Source: an uncultured Methanomethylovorans sp. (lineage in GTDB: Archaea > Halobacteriota > Methanosarcinia > Methanosarcinales > Methanosarcinaceae). Taken from it: a stretch of DNA of 64,000 nt. Under the pieces are notes generated by a model. The model saw nothing but the letters and a program-made list of their open reading frames with translations, ran no database searches and was not told the DNA's origin. The DNA is taken from assembly GCF_963678545.1 (NCBI RefSeq), contig NZ_OY782870.1, forward strand, positions 2,604,001 through 2,668,000, written 5' to 3'. The translations under genes and the position numbers were made by a program. Below are positions 51,976 through 61,346 of the stretch, piece after piece; position 1 is the first letter of the stretch; each line of letters starts with the position of its first letter.

Positions 51976-52368
51976 TTACTCATAGGGCGATATTTCATCA
52001 GGCATTGGAGTGCTATGCAATACACATTCATCCCCATGTTCGATGAATTCTTTTATAGCACTCTTGAGCAGTGAAGGATACACCAATCCTACTGATTCCT
52101 TGATAGCTTTGCCTTTACAAAAGAACTTGAACGTAGGAGCCGACCTGACACCATATCTCCTGACTGTTATGGAACTATCCAGACCATTCATCATGATGAA
52201 AGTGCAGGAATCTTTGAACTCAGCTGCATATTCCCTAAAATACGGTTCTATCTGTTTGCAGTGCGAGCAAGCAGGGAGATAGAACATAACCACCATGGGT
52301 TTTTCCTGGTTTGCCAGCATTTCTTCCCAATTAGAATCATTTACCTCGATGATATTACCATTTGCCAT
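51976..52368 (-). CDS. Thioredoxin-like protein
   Basis: A 130-residue thioredoxin fold protein with active site CSHC in FYLPACSHCKQIEP (about 29-42) and the cis-proline loop VRSAPTFKFF. It has no signal peptide, so it is cytoplasmic. CSHC differs from the classical CGPC, and the protein is about 20 residues longer than ordinary thioredoxins, with an extra C-terminal tail containing Cys (DECVLHS). It may reduce particular disulfides or act on peroxiredoxin. GGGAGTGAT precedes the ATG. Confidence 0.85.
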   Translation of the reverse strand: MANGNIIEVNDSNWEEMLANQEKPMVVMFYLPACSHCKQIEPYFREYAAEFKDSCTFIMMNGLDSSITVRRYGVRSAPTFKFFCKGKAIKESVGLVYPSLLKSAIKEFIEHGDECVLHSTPMPDEISPYE

Positions 52369-52712
52369 ACTATCACTCCCAAACGTTTTTGGATACTGAT
52401 GGTATTAATAAGTATTCCTAAAAAATTCTCCTTTATTTATCTACAAAAAGAGATGAGAACGGCTATTAATAACGAAATGATTGTTTCTGTTAATTACTTT
52501 GATTTAATAGAGATTATTAATAACAGTAGTGTAATGAGTATTAATTCTGAAATTAATCTACTTTAAAATAACATACGAGATTGATTTATTTTTTTGCAAC
52601 ATATATAGAAATATTGGTTAACTAAATATACTAATTTAGCAATAATATTGTTCAATTTCATGCAAATGTTGCATATTCTAACTTTACGTATAAGGATAGA
52701 TGGAGTTGAATT
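52369..52712. other. Divergent spacer before the chemoreceptor
   Basis: A 344-base AT-rich spacer. A TATA-like CATATATAG at 52600-52608 could serve the chemoreceptor gene (105-base leader). Very AT-rich runs at 52460-52560 contain only unsupported short frames. Confidence 0.35.
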
Positions 52713-55223
52713 ATGTTTGGAAATAGGAAAAAAGTACATGAAGAGATTGTTAAAGTGTTGGAAGATTTTAAACAGGGTAATACAAAGGCAAGAATGTCTC
52801 AGCACACTGACCCTTTAAATCAGAAGTTAAGCGAACATTTGAACCTATTACTTAATGATAATCAAAACTTAAGATCAAAAGCTGAGCTACTTAACATTAT
52901 ACCCACTCCTTTCATGACAGTTGACAAAGAGTTCAATGTAGTTTTCATGAATGTTGCAGGCGCTGCAGCTGTTGGAAGGATACCTGAAAACTGCGTGGGA
53001 CAAAAATGTTACAACCTTTTTAATACCCATCATTGCAGGACTGAAAACTGCCAAGTGGCAAAAGCCATAAAGACCGACACAGTATGCACAGCAGACACCA
53101 TAGCAAAGCTTCCGACTGGAGACCTTCACATACGTTACACTGCCACTTCTATAAAAGGTACTGATGGTACGATTATAGGTGCTGCTGAGTATATAGTAGA
53201 TATATCAGCAGAAGCAAAAGTTACTGCAGAGGTCAATAAACTGGCAGAAGCTGCTGTCAACGGAAAACTGGATGTCAGAGCAGATACCAGCTGTTTCTCC
53301 GGTAATTGTAAAGAAATAGTACTAGGATTCAATGAAACACTTGACGCTTTAATAGCTCCTCTGAATGTAGCAGCAGATTATGTAGACCAAATCTCAAAAG
53401 GTATGGTCCCGCCGAAAATCATTGATAAGTACAATGGTGACTTCAATACTATCAAAAATAACCTTAATGCATGTATCGATGGCCTCGGAGGTCTTGTGGA
53501 GAGCAACCATGCTCTTCAACTCATGGCAAAGAACGATTACAGTAAGAAAGTAGAAGGAAATTATACTGGTATATTTGCAGAAGTCGCAACAGCTACTAAT
53601 GATGTACATGCACGCTTAATAAACGTGCTTAGAGTGAATGATAATATTGCAGAAGGTAACCTAAGTGATCTTGAAGACTTTAAAAGAATCGGAAAACGTT
53701 GTGAAAACGATAAGCTTATTCCCAGCTACATCGGCATGATGAATAATATAAAAATGCTCGTTGATGATTCTCTTATGCTGTCAGAGGCAGCAGTAGAAGG
53801 GAAGCTGTCTACAAGGGCTGACACTTCAAAACATAAAGGCGAATTCTGCAAAGTAATTGGAGGTGTCAACGAGACACTGGATGCTGTTATAGATCCACTC
53901 AATGAAGCTGCAAGGGTAATAACTGCTTATGCTCATGGAGATCTGAATGAGCGAGTCACCATAGATACAAAAGGTGATTTCAAAGAATTAGGTGATACCC
54001 TTAATGGATTTGGTGATAGATTACAAGCCATTATCAATGATTCTAATGAAGTTCTCACTGCTATATCAAATAACGATCTTACTCGCAAGATTGAAGTCGA
54101 AGGAATTGGTGACTTCAAACAAATCACCGAGGGTATAGAATGTTGCAGATCATCATTGAAAGAAGTTGTAATTTTGTTGAGCAGTCATTCTGAAAATGTA
54201 GCTGGTACAGCACAAGAAATATCCTCGTCTTCTGAAGAACTCACTTCTGGATCTGAGGAGATTACAAAAACAGTTAGTGATATTGCAAGTGGTTCTCAAG
54301 AACAGTCTACTAAAACTGCAGATGTTTCAAAGGCTATGGGTGATATGAATTTGAGTGTCCAGGAAGTAGCGACTAATTCAGAGAAAGCTGCACAGAGCGC
54401 AGTGGAATCGAATAAGCTGATACAAAACCTTGGGTGCATGTCAAAAGATCTGATAGACAAGATGGACAATATAAAAGGTGCTGTAAGCGATTCTTCGAAG
54501 GTTATCAGTGAACTTGATGATAAATCAAAGCAAATAGGGGAAATAGTAAGCTTGATAACCAGCATTGCTGATCAGACAAACCTTCTTGCACTCAATGCAG
54601 CCATAGAAGCAGCCAGAGCAGGTGAGCATGGACGTGGTTTTGCTGTGGTTGCAGACGAGGTTAGAAAGCTTGCTGAAGATTCAGGTAATGCAGCAAAACA
54701 GATAGCTAAATTGATCCATGAGATGCAGGCTGGCACACAAAATGCTGTCATTTCAATGAATTTAGGAACAAAAGAAGTAGCAACAGGTGCTGCTTCATTG
54801 GAAAGATCAGTTGAATCCATCCAAAAAGTTGTTGAAGCTGGAGATAATATAGTGATGATGGTACAGGACATTGCAGCTGCAGCAGAAGAGCAGGCTGCTT
54901 CCATTGAAGAGGTGAGCGTATCAATAGAGGAAATAGCTTCTATTTCAGAACAATCTGCTGCGGGAACTGAAGAAGCTTCAGCATCCGTTGCAGAGCAAAA
55001 TGATGCTATGCAGGAACTTGCAAAATCTGCACAGATACTTGCAGATATTTCAGCAGAAATGCAGTCATTAGTATCCAAATTTATTTTTGATGATGAGAAA
55101 AGGCCTTCAGGAAATAAAGCGGAGATAAAGAATCAAGATACACACTTAAATAAAGCCCAAAAAACCTCTGATGCAAATATCTCTAAGAAAAATGTATCAG
55201 CAGCAAAGAGGGCATCAGTGTGA
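52713..55223 (+). CDS. Soluble poly-HAMP methyl-accepting chemotaxis protein
   Basis: An 836-residue chemoreceptor with no transmembrane segment. Residues about 60-170 are a PAS domain with a cysteine cluster ([23 protein letters not shown]), which could hold a metal or sense redox state. Residues about 175-500 are a run of HAMP-like units, recognisable by repeated [20 protein letters not shown] and [10 protein letters not shown] segments. Residues about 500-790 are the MCP signalling domain with the hairpin tip [16 protein letters not shown] and [16 protein letters not shown]. It would signal to CheA from the cytoplasm; no che genes are nearby. GGAG lies upstream of the ATG. Confidence 0.93.
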   Translation: MFGNRKKVHEEIVKVLEDFKQGNTKARMSQHTDPLNQKLSEHLNLLLNDNQNLRSKAELLNIIPTPFMTVDKEFNVVFMNVAGAAAVGRIPENCVGQKCYNLFNTHHCRTENCQVAKAIKTDTVCTADTIAKLPTGDLHIRYTATSIKGTDGTIIGAAEYIVDISAEAKVTAEVNKLAEAAVNGKLDVRADTSCFSGNCKEIVLGFNETLDALIAPLNVAADYVDQISKGMVPPKIIDKYNGDFNTIKNNLNACIDGLGGLVESNHALQLMAKNDYSKKVEGNYTGIFAEVATATNDVHARLINVLRVNDNIAEGNLSDLEDFKRIGKRCENDKLIPSYIGMMNNIKMLVDDSLMLSEAAVEGKLSTRADTSKHKGEFCKVIGGVNETLDAVIDPLNEAARVITAYAHGDLNERVTIDTKGDFKELGDTLNGFGDRLQAIINDSNEVLTAISNNDLTRKIEVEGIGDFKQITEGIECCRSSLKEVVILLSSHSENVAGTAQEISSSSEELTSGSEEITKTVSDIASGSQEQSTKTADVSKAMGDMNLSVQEVATNSEKAAQSAVESNKLIQNLGCMSKDLIDKMDNIKGAVSDSSKVISELDDKSKQIGEIVSLITSIADQTNLLALNAAIEAARAGEHGRGFAVVADEVRKLAEDSGNAAKQIAKLIHEMQAGTQNAVISMNLGTKEVATGAASLERSVESIQKVVEAGDNIVMMVQDIAAAAEEQAASIEEVSVSIEEIASISEQSAAGTEEASASVAEQNDAMQELAKSAQILADISAEMQSLVSKFIFDDEKRPSGNKAEIKNQDTHLNKAQKTSDANISKKNVSAAKRASV

Positions 55224-55912
55224 AGATAAAATATTATATGGCAGAATAATGTCAAATAATAGCAGCTCCTCAGTGAGCTGCTTTAATTTGTAATTTGCCA
55301 GCTATCTGGTAAATTCGACAATGAACTGGTTTCAAAAATCATTTTGCATTCATTTGACTAAAGTTATGTTAAATGAAATCGCAGTCAATTGAGATTTCAT
55401 TATTTTCTCTGCTGTAGTCAAAAAGAAGAATGGTAGGAGTTTTGAAACGAGCTCAATAAGTTATTAATACTACTTGATATGGACAGAGCATTCAATAAGG
55501 AACAGAAAATGAATATTGCCCAAATAGAAAGCAATGAATTCATTTTAGCCTAACACTCTTAATTTGCAGAAAGTGTAATACAGCTATTTGTTTCATTTTA
55601 ACTATAGTCATTTATTCTTTAAACAAAAGACTTAGATAAATAAATCAAGTAAATACACCAATTTATGAGAATATCTCTGATTTCACCGAAAATACCATTT
55701 ATTATATTGAATCTGAAAAATCTCATGTCGATTGTGATTGTAACTATTAAACACACAGGATAATTGTTAAATATATACGGTGGAAAACTGTTCTGAAATA
55801 TAAATAGTATTTGAGTACATTAAACAATTGGATGAAATTTATACCTTGGAAATAAAGATATTATCTAATAAATAAAAGGTTGTACCTATAAAAAATTTAA
55901 CCGGGAAATTGC
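55224..55912. other. 690-base spacer with tandem terminators
   Basis: Two hairpins follow the chemoreceptor: AGCAGCTC/GAGCTGCT (55261-55282, then TTT) and AATTTGCCAG/CTGGTAAATT (55292-55315). A TATA-like TTAAATATATAC at 55767-55778 could serve the histidine kinase. The 450 bases between are AT-rich; I see no supported frame, tRNA or repeat. Confidence 0.45.
55261..55282 (+). terminator. Terminator after the chemoreceptor gene
   Basis: Eight-base perfect stem with a six-base loop, followed by a T tract; a second hairpin sits ten bases further. Confidence 0.55.
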
Positions 55913-58900
55913 ATGGAAACGAAAAGAAAAACTCAGCTGCAATATGAAGCTTCCCTGCTTGAAAGTTGCAGAAATGTTTTGAATGGCTATGCAGGCACTG
56001 AAATGGGCCTTCAATCTGATTTTTTATCTGTTTTTATAGATACGATTCCCTTACCGGTGTTTTATAAAGATGTTTCAGGAAACTATCTTGGTTGCAACAA
56101 AGCATTTGAAAACTTCATTGGTAAGACCAGGGAAGAAATCATTGGCAAAACTTTACCAGATACGTGGTCTAAAGAGTTTGCAGAAAAATATGGAAGTATG
56201 GACCAGGAACTTTATGAGTTGCCTGGGAAACAAATATATGAGTGGAAAATGGAGCTGGCCGATGGAACTAAAAGAGATGTAATCTTCCATAAAGCCACTT
56301 TTAGTGACCCATCCGGAAAAACAGCCGGACTGATCGGAGTCATTCAGGATGTCACTGAACTCACAAAATCTATTAGATTACTAGAGGAAAGTGGAAAAGA
56401 TCTAAGGTCAATACTTCACTCCTCTACCGAATCTATATTTCTTATCGATACTTCAGGGACCGTCCTTGATGTCAATGAAATTGCAGCTCATCGTCTTAAG
56501 ACAAATGCAGAAACACTCAAAGGAAAAAATATATACGACTTTTTGCCTCCTGAAGTAGAGGTAAAACGTAGAAAAATGGTAGATAAAGTATTAACAGAAG
56601 GCAAGCCACTACATTTTGAAGATGAACGTGAAGGGTATTCTATTCTAAATTCCATATATCCTATATTAAACAAAGATGGAAAAGTAGAAAGACTGGCAAT
56701 TTTTGGTCTGGATGTCACAGCCAGTAAAAAAACAGGAAATGCATTGCAGAATTATGCGGAATTAAAGAGATCCATTATTGAAACAGCTTTTGACGGTTAT
56801 TTGTACACAAATGTAGATGGAAATATTCTGGAAACAAACGAAGCATACTGTACAATGAGTGGCTATACACGCAAAGAGCTGCTTAGCATGAATATTTCAG
56901 ATCTAAAATGTGATAAGAGTTATGAAGAAATTGCTGCTCATCTCTGTAAACTCATAGAAATAGGAAAGAACCGTTACACAACAAAACATCGTACTAAGGA
57001 CGGCAATGTATTAGATCTTGAAGTAAGTGCAACTTACTCGGAAAAAGCAGGATCATGTTTGTCTTTTTTCCTAAAAGATGTAACAGAACAGAAGCTTATG
57101 GAAGAAGCTTTGCGTGAAAGTAAAATTCAGATAAAAAGAAAACTTGATGCGATTTTGGAACCGGAAGGTAATATAGGAACTTTGGAGCTTGCTGACATCA
57201 TTGACCATAAGGCAATACAATTATTAATGGATGACTTTTTCAGGCTAACCCATATTGGTGTTGGTATTATCGATCTTCATGGCAAGGTCTTGGTTGCTAC
57301 TGGCTGGCAGGACATCTGCATGAAGTTCCATAGGATAAATCCTGAAACACGTGCTCATTGTATTGAAAGCGATTTACAACTGACTAGTGGCGTAGCCCCA
57401 GGCACATTCAAACTTTACAGATGCAAGAACAACATGCTGGATATAGCAACCCCCATTATAGTTGGCAGTTCACATGTCGGGAACTTGTTCCTTGGGCAAT
57501 TTTTCTTTGACGATGGGGATCTACCATACGAGACCTTCAGGCTTCAGGCAAAACAACATGGATTTGATGAAAAAGAATATATTGAAGCTCTAGAGAGAGT
57601 CCCGCGCTGGAGCCACGAAGTTGTTAATTCGGCGATGGAATTCTATACTAAACTAACCCAGCTGATATCAACGCTCAGTTATGGAAATATAAAACTTGCC
57701 AGGGCATTAGCAGAAAAAGATAATTTATTCAATTCATTGTGCGAGAGTGAAGTCCGTTTTCGTAATTATATAGAGAAGTCAATAGATGGAATTGTAATCC
57801 TTGACAGGAATGGTAAAGTCTACGAGGCCAATCAAAGATATGCAGAAATGCTCGGCTATTCTCCAGAGGAGATGAACCAGCTACATATTTGGGAATGGGA
57901 TACTCAATGGACCCGTGAGCAACTGCTGCAAATGATCACTGAAATGAATGAAGCAGGTGATAACTTTGAAACACAGCACCTCCGTAAGGACGGAACTTTC
58001 ATCGACGTTGAGGTCAGCAGCAACGCAGCATTATTCAATGGACAAAAACTGGTATTTTGTGTTTGTCGGGATATTACTGAACGTAAACATGGAGAAAAGG
58101 AGCTCTTTGAAAGCGAATCTAGAAACCGGCTGATCTTGGATAATTGTCCAATGAATGTTTTTCTTGTAAGGGATGGAAAGTACCTTTATGCGAACTCCAT
58201 TGGCGTGAATAGCCTTGGATACTTATCACCTGAAGAAGTAATAGGATTGCCTGTGGATCGGACTATTCCATCAGAGTGTATGGATGCCATAAGGGAGAGG
58301 ATCAAAGATCCGGCAAAAGGACAGACTAATACACCAATGGAACTTAGGATAATGCGTCCCGACAGAGAAGAATGTATATTAGAGGCAGTTTCAGTACCCA
58401 TCATACTTGAAGATGGACCTGCGAGCCTGGTCATGGGAGTTGACATTACAGAACGTAAGAAAGCAGAAGAATCTGTAAGAAAAAGCGAAGAGAGACTATC
58501 ACTTGCAATGGATGCGTCAGATTATGGTTTTTGGGATTTGGATGTAGACACGAAACAGATGTATTATAGTCCACATATCTGCAATATGCTTGGATTTAAA
58601 GATGAAGAGTTAAGTAAAAACATATTTTTGAATCCAAAAATCTTCTATCCGGAAGATAAGAGAACTATTGTGGCTGAAATGGGCAAGGCATTAAGAGAAG
58701 TGATACCGTTAAACCTTGATTGTAGGCTTAAGCACAAATCTGGAGAATGCATATGGGCGTCTATAAAAGGAAAACCTTTCGACATTGATAAAACTGGTAT
58801 ACCTCATCGTTTTGTTGGTACAATGAAAAACATTACACAGCGTGTAAAAGCCGAAGAAGCCTTATTATATGCAAAGATTGCTGCAAATGAGTCAAACCGT

Positions 58901-59617
58901 ATCAAGAGTGATATTATAAAAAATATAACACATGAACTGAAAACACCACTAACAGCCGTTATTGGCTTTTCGGATATAATGCTAGAACAACAAGACAATA
59001 GTAATCTGAACGAATCGCAGAAAAGATACATACAGCATATTAATAATGGTGGAAGACAGCTCCTTGGGACGGTAAACAAGATACTTGACTTTTCAAGATA
59101 TGAAGCATCAGAAATGGGACAGCTTACGGTAGGGAAAGTTTGCATAAAGCAACTGATAAATGAAACTGTAGGTATCTTATTTTCGAAGTCCATTAAAAAG
59201 AATCAGATAATTGACACTAAAATGGATTCTGATATTCCGGATGTCTTGGCGGATGAATATAAACTAAAACAGATAGTATATAATCTTCTAGAAAATGCTA
59301 TTAAATTCACAGGTGAAAAAGGCTCCATAAACATTGAAGTTTCATTATGTGAAGACATGCTGCAGTTCTCAGTAAGAGATAATGGGATCGGGATTGCAAA
59401 AGAAAGCCTTAATCGGATATTTGATCCATTTATTCAGATAGATGGCTCGATCTCAAGAAAATATAGCGGTACTGGAATGGGACTGGCACTCGTAAAGAAG
59501 TTTGTTGAATTGCACGGAGGTAGTATCCGGGTAGAGAGCGAGCTTGGAAAAGGTAGTAATTTTATTTTTGAGATCCAATTAAACCTCAAACTTGAAGAAT
59601 GCTCAGATGGATCCTAA
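55913..59617 (+). CDS. PAS/PocR hybrid sensor histidine kinase
   Basis: A 1234-residue cytoplasmic kinase. Three PAS domains (about 38-155, 160-275, 285-395) precede a PocR-type ligand domain (about 427-580; MDDFFRLTHIGVGIIDLHG, conserved Cys and NMLDIATPI), followed by three more PAS domains (about 620-735, 740-860, 865-985). The HisKA domain has H1007 (NITHELKTPLTAVIGF) and the HATPase has ENAIKFTG, DNGIGI and GTGMGLALVKKF. No receiver and no membrane segment. PocR domains are thought to bind small organic molecules; the ligand here is unknown. No response regulator is beside it; the REC-PAS protein at 24918 is 30 kb away. Confidence 0.93.
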   Translation: METKRKTQLQYEASLLESCRNVLNGYAGTEMGLQSDFLSVFIDTIPLPVFYKDVSGNYLGCNKAFENFIGKTREEIIGKTLPDTWSKEFAEKYGSMDQELYELPGKQIYEWKMELADGTKRDVIFHKATFSDPSGKTAGLIGVIQDVTELTKSIRLLEESGKDLRSILHSSTESIFLIDTSGTVLDVNEIAAHRLKTNAETLKGKNIYDFLPPEVEVKRRKMVDKVLTEGKPLHFEDEREGYSILNSIYPILNKDGKVERLAIFGLDVTASKKTGNALQNYAELKRSIIETAFDGYLYTNVDGNILETNEAYCTMSGYTRKELLSMNISDLKCDKSYEEIAAHLCKLIEIGKNRYTTKHRTKDGNVLDLEVSATYSEKAGSCLSFFLKDVTEQKLMEEALRESKIQIKRKLDAILEPEGNIGTLELADIIDHKAIQLLMDDFFRLTHIGVGIIDLHGKVLVATGWQDICMKFHRINPETRAHCIESDLQLTSGVAPGTFKLYRCKNNMLDIATPIIVGSSHVGNLFLGQFFFDDGDLPYETFRLQAKQHGFDEKEYIEALERVPRWSHEVVNSAMEFYTKLTQLISTLSYGNIKLARALAEKDNLFNSLCESEVRFRNYIEKSIDGIVILDRNGKVYEANQRYAEMLGYSPEEMNQLHIWEWDTQWTREQLLQMITEMNEAGDNFETQHLRKDGTFIDVEVSSNAALFNGQKLVFCVCRDITERKHGEKELFESESRNRLILDNCPMNVFLVRDGKYLYANSIGVNSLGYLSPEEVIGLPVDRTIPSECMDAIRERIKDPAKGQTNTPMELRIMRPDREECILEAVSVPIILEDGPASLVMGVDITERKKAEESVRKSEERLSLAMDASDYGFWDLDVDTKQMYYSPHICNMLGFKDEELSKNIFLNPKIFYPEDKRTIVAEMGKALREVIPLNLDCRLKHKSGECIWASIKGKPFDIDKTGIPHRFVGTMKNITQRVKAEEALLYAKIAANESNRIKSDIIKNITHELKTPLTAVIGFSDIMLEQQDNSNLNESQKRYIQHINNGGRQLLGTVNKILDFSRYEASEMGQLTVGKVCIKQLINETVGILFSKSIKKNQIIDTKMDSDIPDVLADEYKLKQIVYNLLENAIKFTGEKGSINIEVSLCEDMLQFSVRDNGIGIAKESLNRIFDPFIQIDGSISRKYSGTGMGLALVKKFVELHGGSIRVESELGKGSNFIFEIQLNLKLEECSDGS

Positions 59618-59864
59618 TTTAGGTTGGCCAATCAGTATTAAAAATGATATAATAGATTTAGAAAAATGAAAGACTACTTCATCAGAATCTCCCCATAAAC
59701 TTCTTAAAGGTTTGCCATGAAAAGTGACCACTTGGAGAAACAAAAGATGTAGTGATATCTGTGTGTATCAAACCATATTACTGTAATCCTCACTGTGAAA
59801 TTTGCTAAGATCAGAAACGGAATCTAATTCAACAAATATTACTATTCATCACTAACTTCCATTC

Positions 59865-61346
59865 CTATACTTCATTTTCAGCTACATTTAAATCTGCATT
59901 AGGGAAAAAATGTTCAATGACCCACAGCATAGGACGAGTCATGAATGTAGTTACCAGAGCCATCAGGACCATCATAGTAAAAATAGTGGGAGTCAAAATC
60001 CCTAGATCATATCCTATACTTAGAATAACTAGTTCTATCAATCCTCGTGTATTCATCAGCGCTCCCAAGGCCAGAGAGTTAGCCCAGGACTGGCCAGTAA
60101 AACGGGCTGCTGCAGCGCTACCTCCAAATTTTCCCATCACTGCTACCAGAATAATCAAGCCACAGATGACCCACAGATGACCTGCATTTAGCAGACCCAA
60201 TTGAGTCTTGAGACCATTAATAGCAAAGAACAAAGGTAATAATATTACCAAGCTTACATCTTCTATACGGGAAATAAAGGCCAGCCTGAAATCTGTTTGA
60301 ACAGGCATGATTATCCCTGCCAAAAAGGCTCCGAAAAGAGCATGAATGCCAATGGTCTCGGTGGCAAAAGCTGATAAGAATAGCACGACAAATAGCATTG
60401 TAATAAACCCTTTGCTAACATTCCCCTTGATAACATATTTGTCACCTAAGCGTTGCAAAAGGGGGCGCACAAAGTAAAGCATAAATAAAATATACAATAT
60501 AGACAGCACAACGGTAGCAATAAAAGTCATTATTGTTTCAGCTCTGATTATACTCACAACAGCTGCCAGCAAACACCACGCTGTAACATCATCAGCTGCA
60601 GCGCAGGTAAGCGCTAATGTACCCAGAGAAGATTGTGTAAGCTTACGTTCCTGAATAATTCTGGCCAAAACAGGAAAAGCAGTCAGGCTCATAGCAATAC
60701 CCATGAACAGGCTAAAAGATAGAAAAGAAACTCCTTCAGGTGCAAACCCATTATACAAAAAGTAGGCTAGGCAGACACCTAAAAAGAAAGGTGCGACAAT
60801 ACTTGCATGGCTTACGACAAGAGCAGTCTGTGCCTTATTTTTCAGTAAATTAGAGTCAAGTTCGAGACCAATGATGAACACAAAAAGGACCAGACCCAGG
60901 TTACTAAGTGTTTCCAGCCAGCCCAATGAAGCGGGGCTGAATAAGAAATTGCTTAACTGTGGCCAGAACATTCCCAACACTGATGGCCCTAAAATAATTC
61001 CTGCTGTCATTTCACCTATCACAGATGGTTGACCTATTTTATGGAAAAGAAAGCCAAACAACCGAGCCATCAAAACTATTATCGCGATCTGTAAAAACAT
61101 GAGGCTGAGGGGATGAGCCAAGTTATTAGCTAAATTTTTAGCCATAGCTGTCCCCAGATCTTCATATACAAGAATATGATTTTGGGTCTTTATTGCAATA
61201 TCAGGGTAATCAGTCGAATGGGACTCTAAATGCTGGCCTTGAACAATGACAAAGAAAACCATAAAAATAAAAAGGCTATTGACTATCACGTAAAAAAGAA
61301 TATTTCGGTGTACATGATTTCTCATCAAGAAGCTTATATTCTTCAT
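59865..61346 (-). CDS. CPA2-type cation/proton antiporter
   Basis: A 493-residue membrane protein of the Na+/H+ exchanger superfamily. It has an N-terminal extra membrane segment (LFYVIVNSLFIFMVFFVIV) and an outside loop before the usual core with GEMTAGIILGPSVLG, LFVFIIGLELD and CAAADDVTAW (the paired aspartates of the ion site). The start was set at ATG 61346, which overlaps the mprF stop (ATGA); a longer frame exists but would run within mprF. It follows mprF in the same operon, so ion exchange and lipid charge may be regulated together. Substrate (Na+ or K+) not determinable. Confidence 0.88.
   Translation of the reverse strand: MKNISFLMRNHVHRNILFYVIVNSLFIFMVFFVIVQGQHLESHSTDYPDIAIKTQNHILVYEDLGTAMAKNLANNLAHPLSLMFLQIAIIVLMARLFGFLFHKIGQPSVIGEMTAGIILGPSVLGMFWPQLSNFLFSPASLGWLETLSNLGLVLFVFIIGLELDSNLLKNKAQTALVVSHASIVAPFFLGVCLAYFLYNGFAPEGVSFLSFSLFMGIAMSLTAFPVLARIIQERKLTQSSLGTLALTCAAADDVTAWCLLAAVVSIIRAETIMTFIATVVLSILYILFMLYFVRPLLQRLGDKYVIKGNVSKGFITMLFVVLFLSAFATETIGIHALFGAFLAGIIMPVQTDFRLAFISRIEDVSLVILLPLFFAINGLKTQLGLLNAGHLWVICGLIILVAVMGKFGGSAAAARFTGQSWANSLALGALMNTRGLIELVILSIGYDLGILTPTIFTMMVLMALVTTFMTRPMLWVIEHFFPNADLNVAENEV

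Noticed and set aside
52460..52566. AT-rich runs as a replication origin
   Set aside because: No origin-recognition-box repeats and no cdc6/orc1 gene nearby; AT-rich intergenic DNA is common throughout the window.
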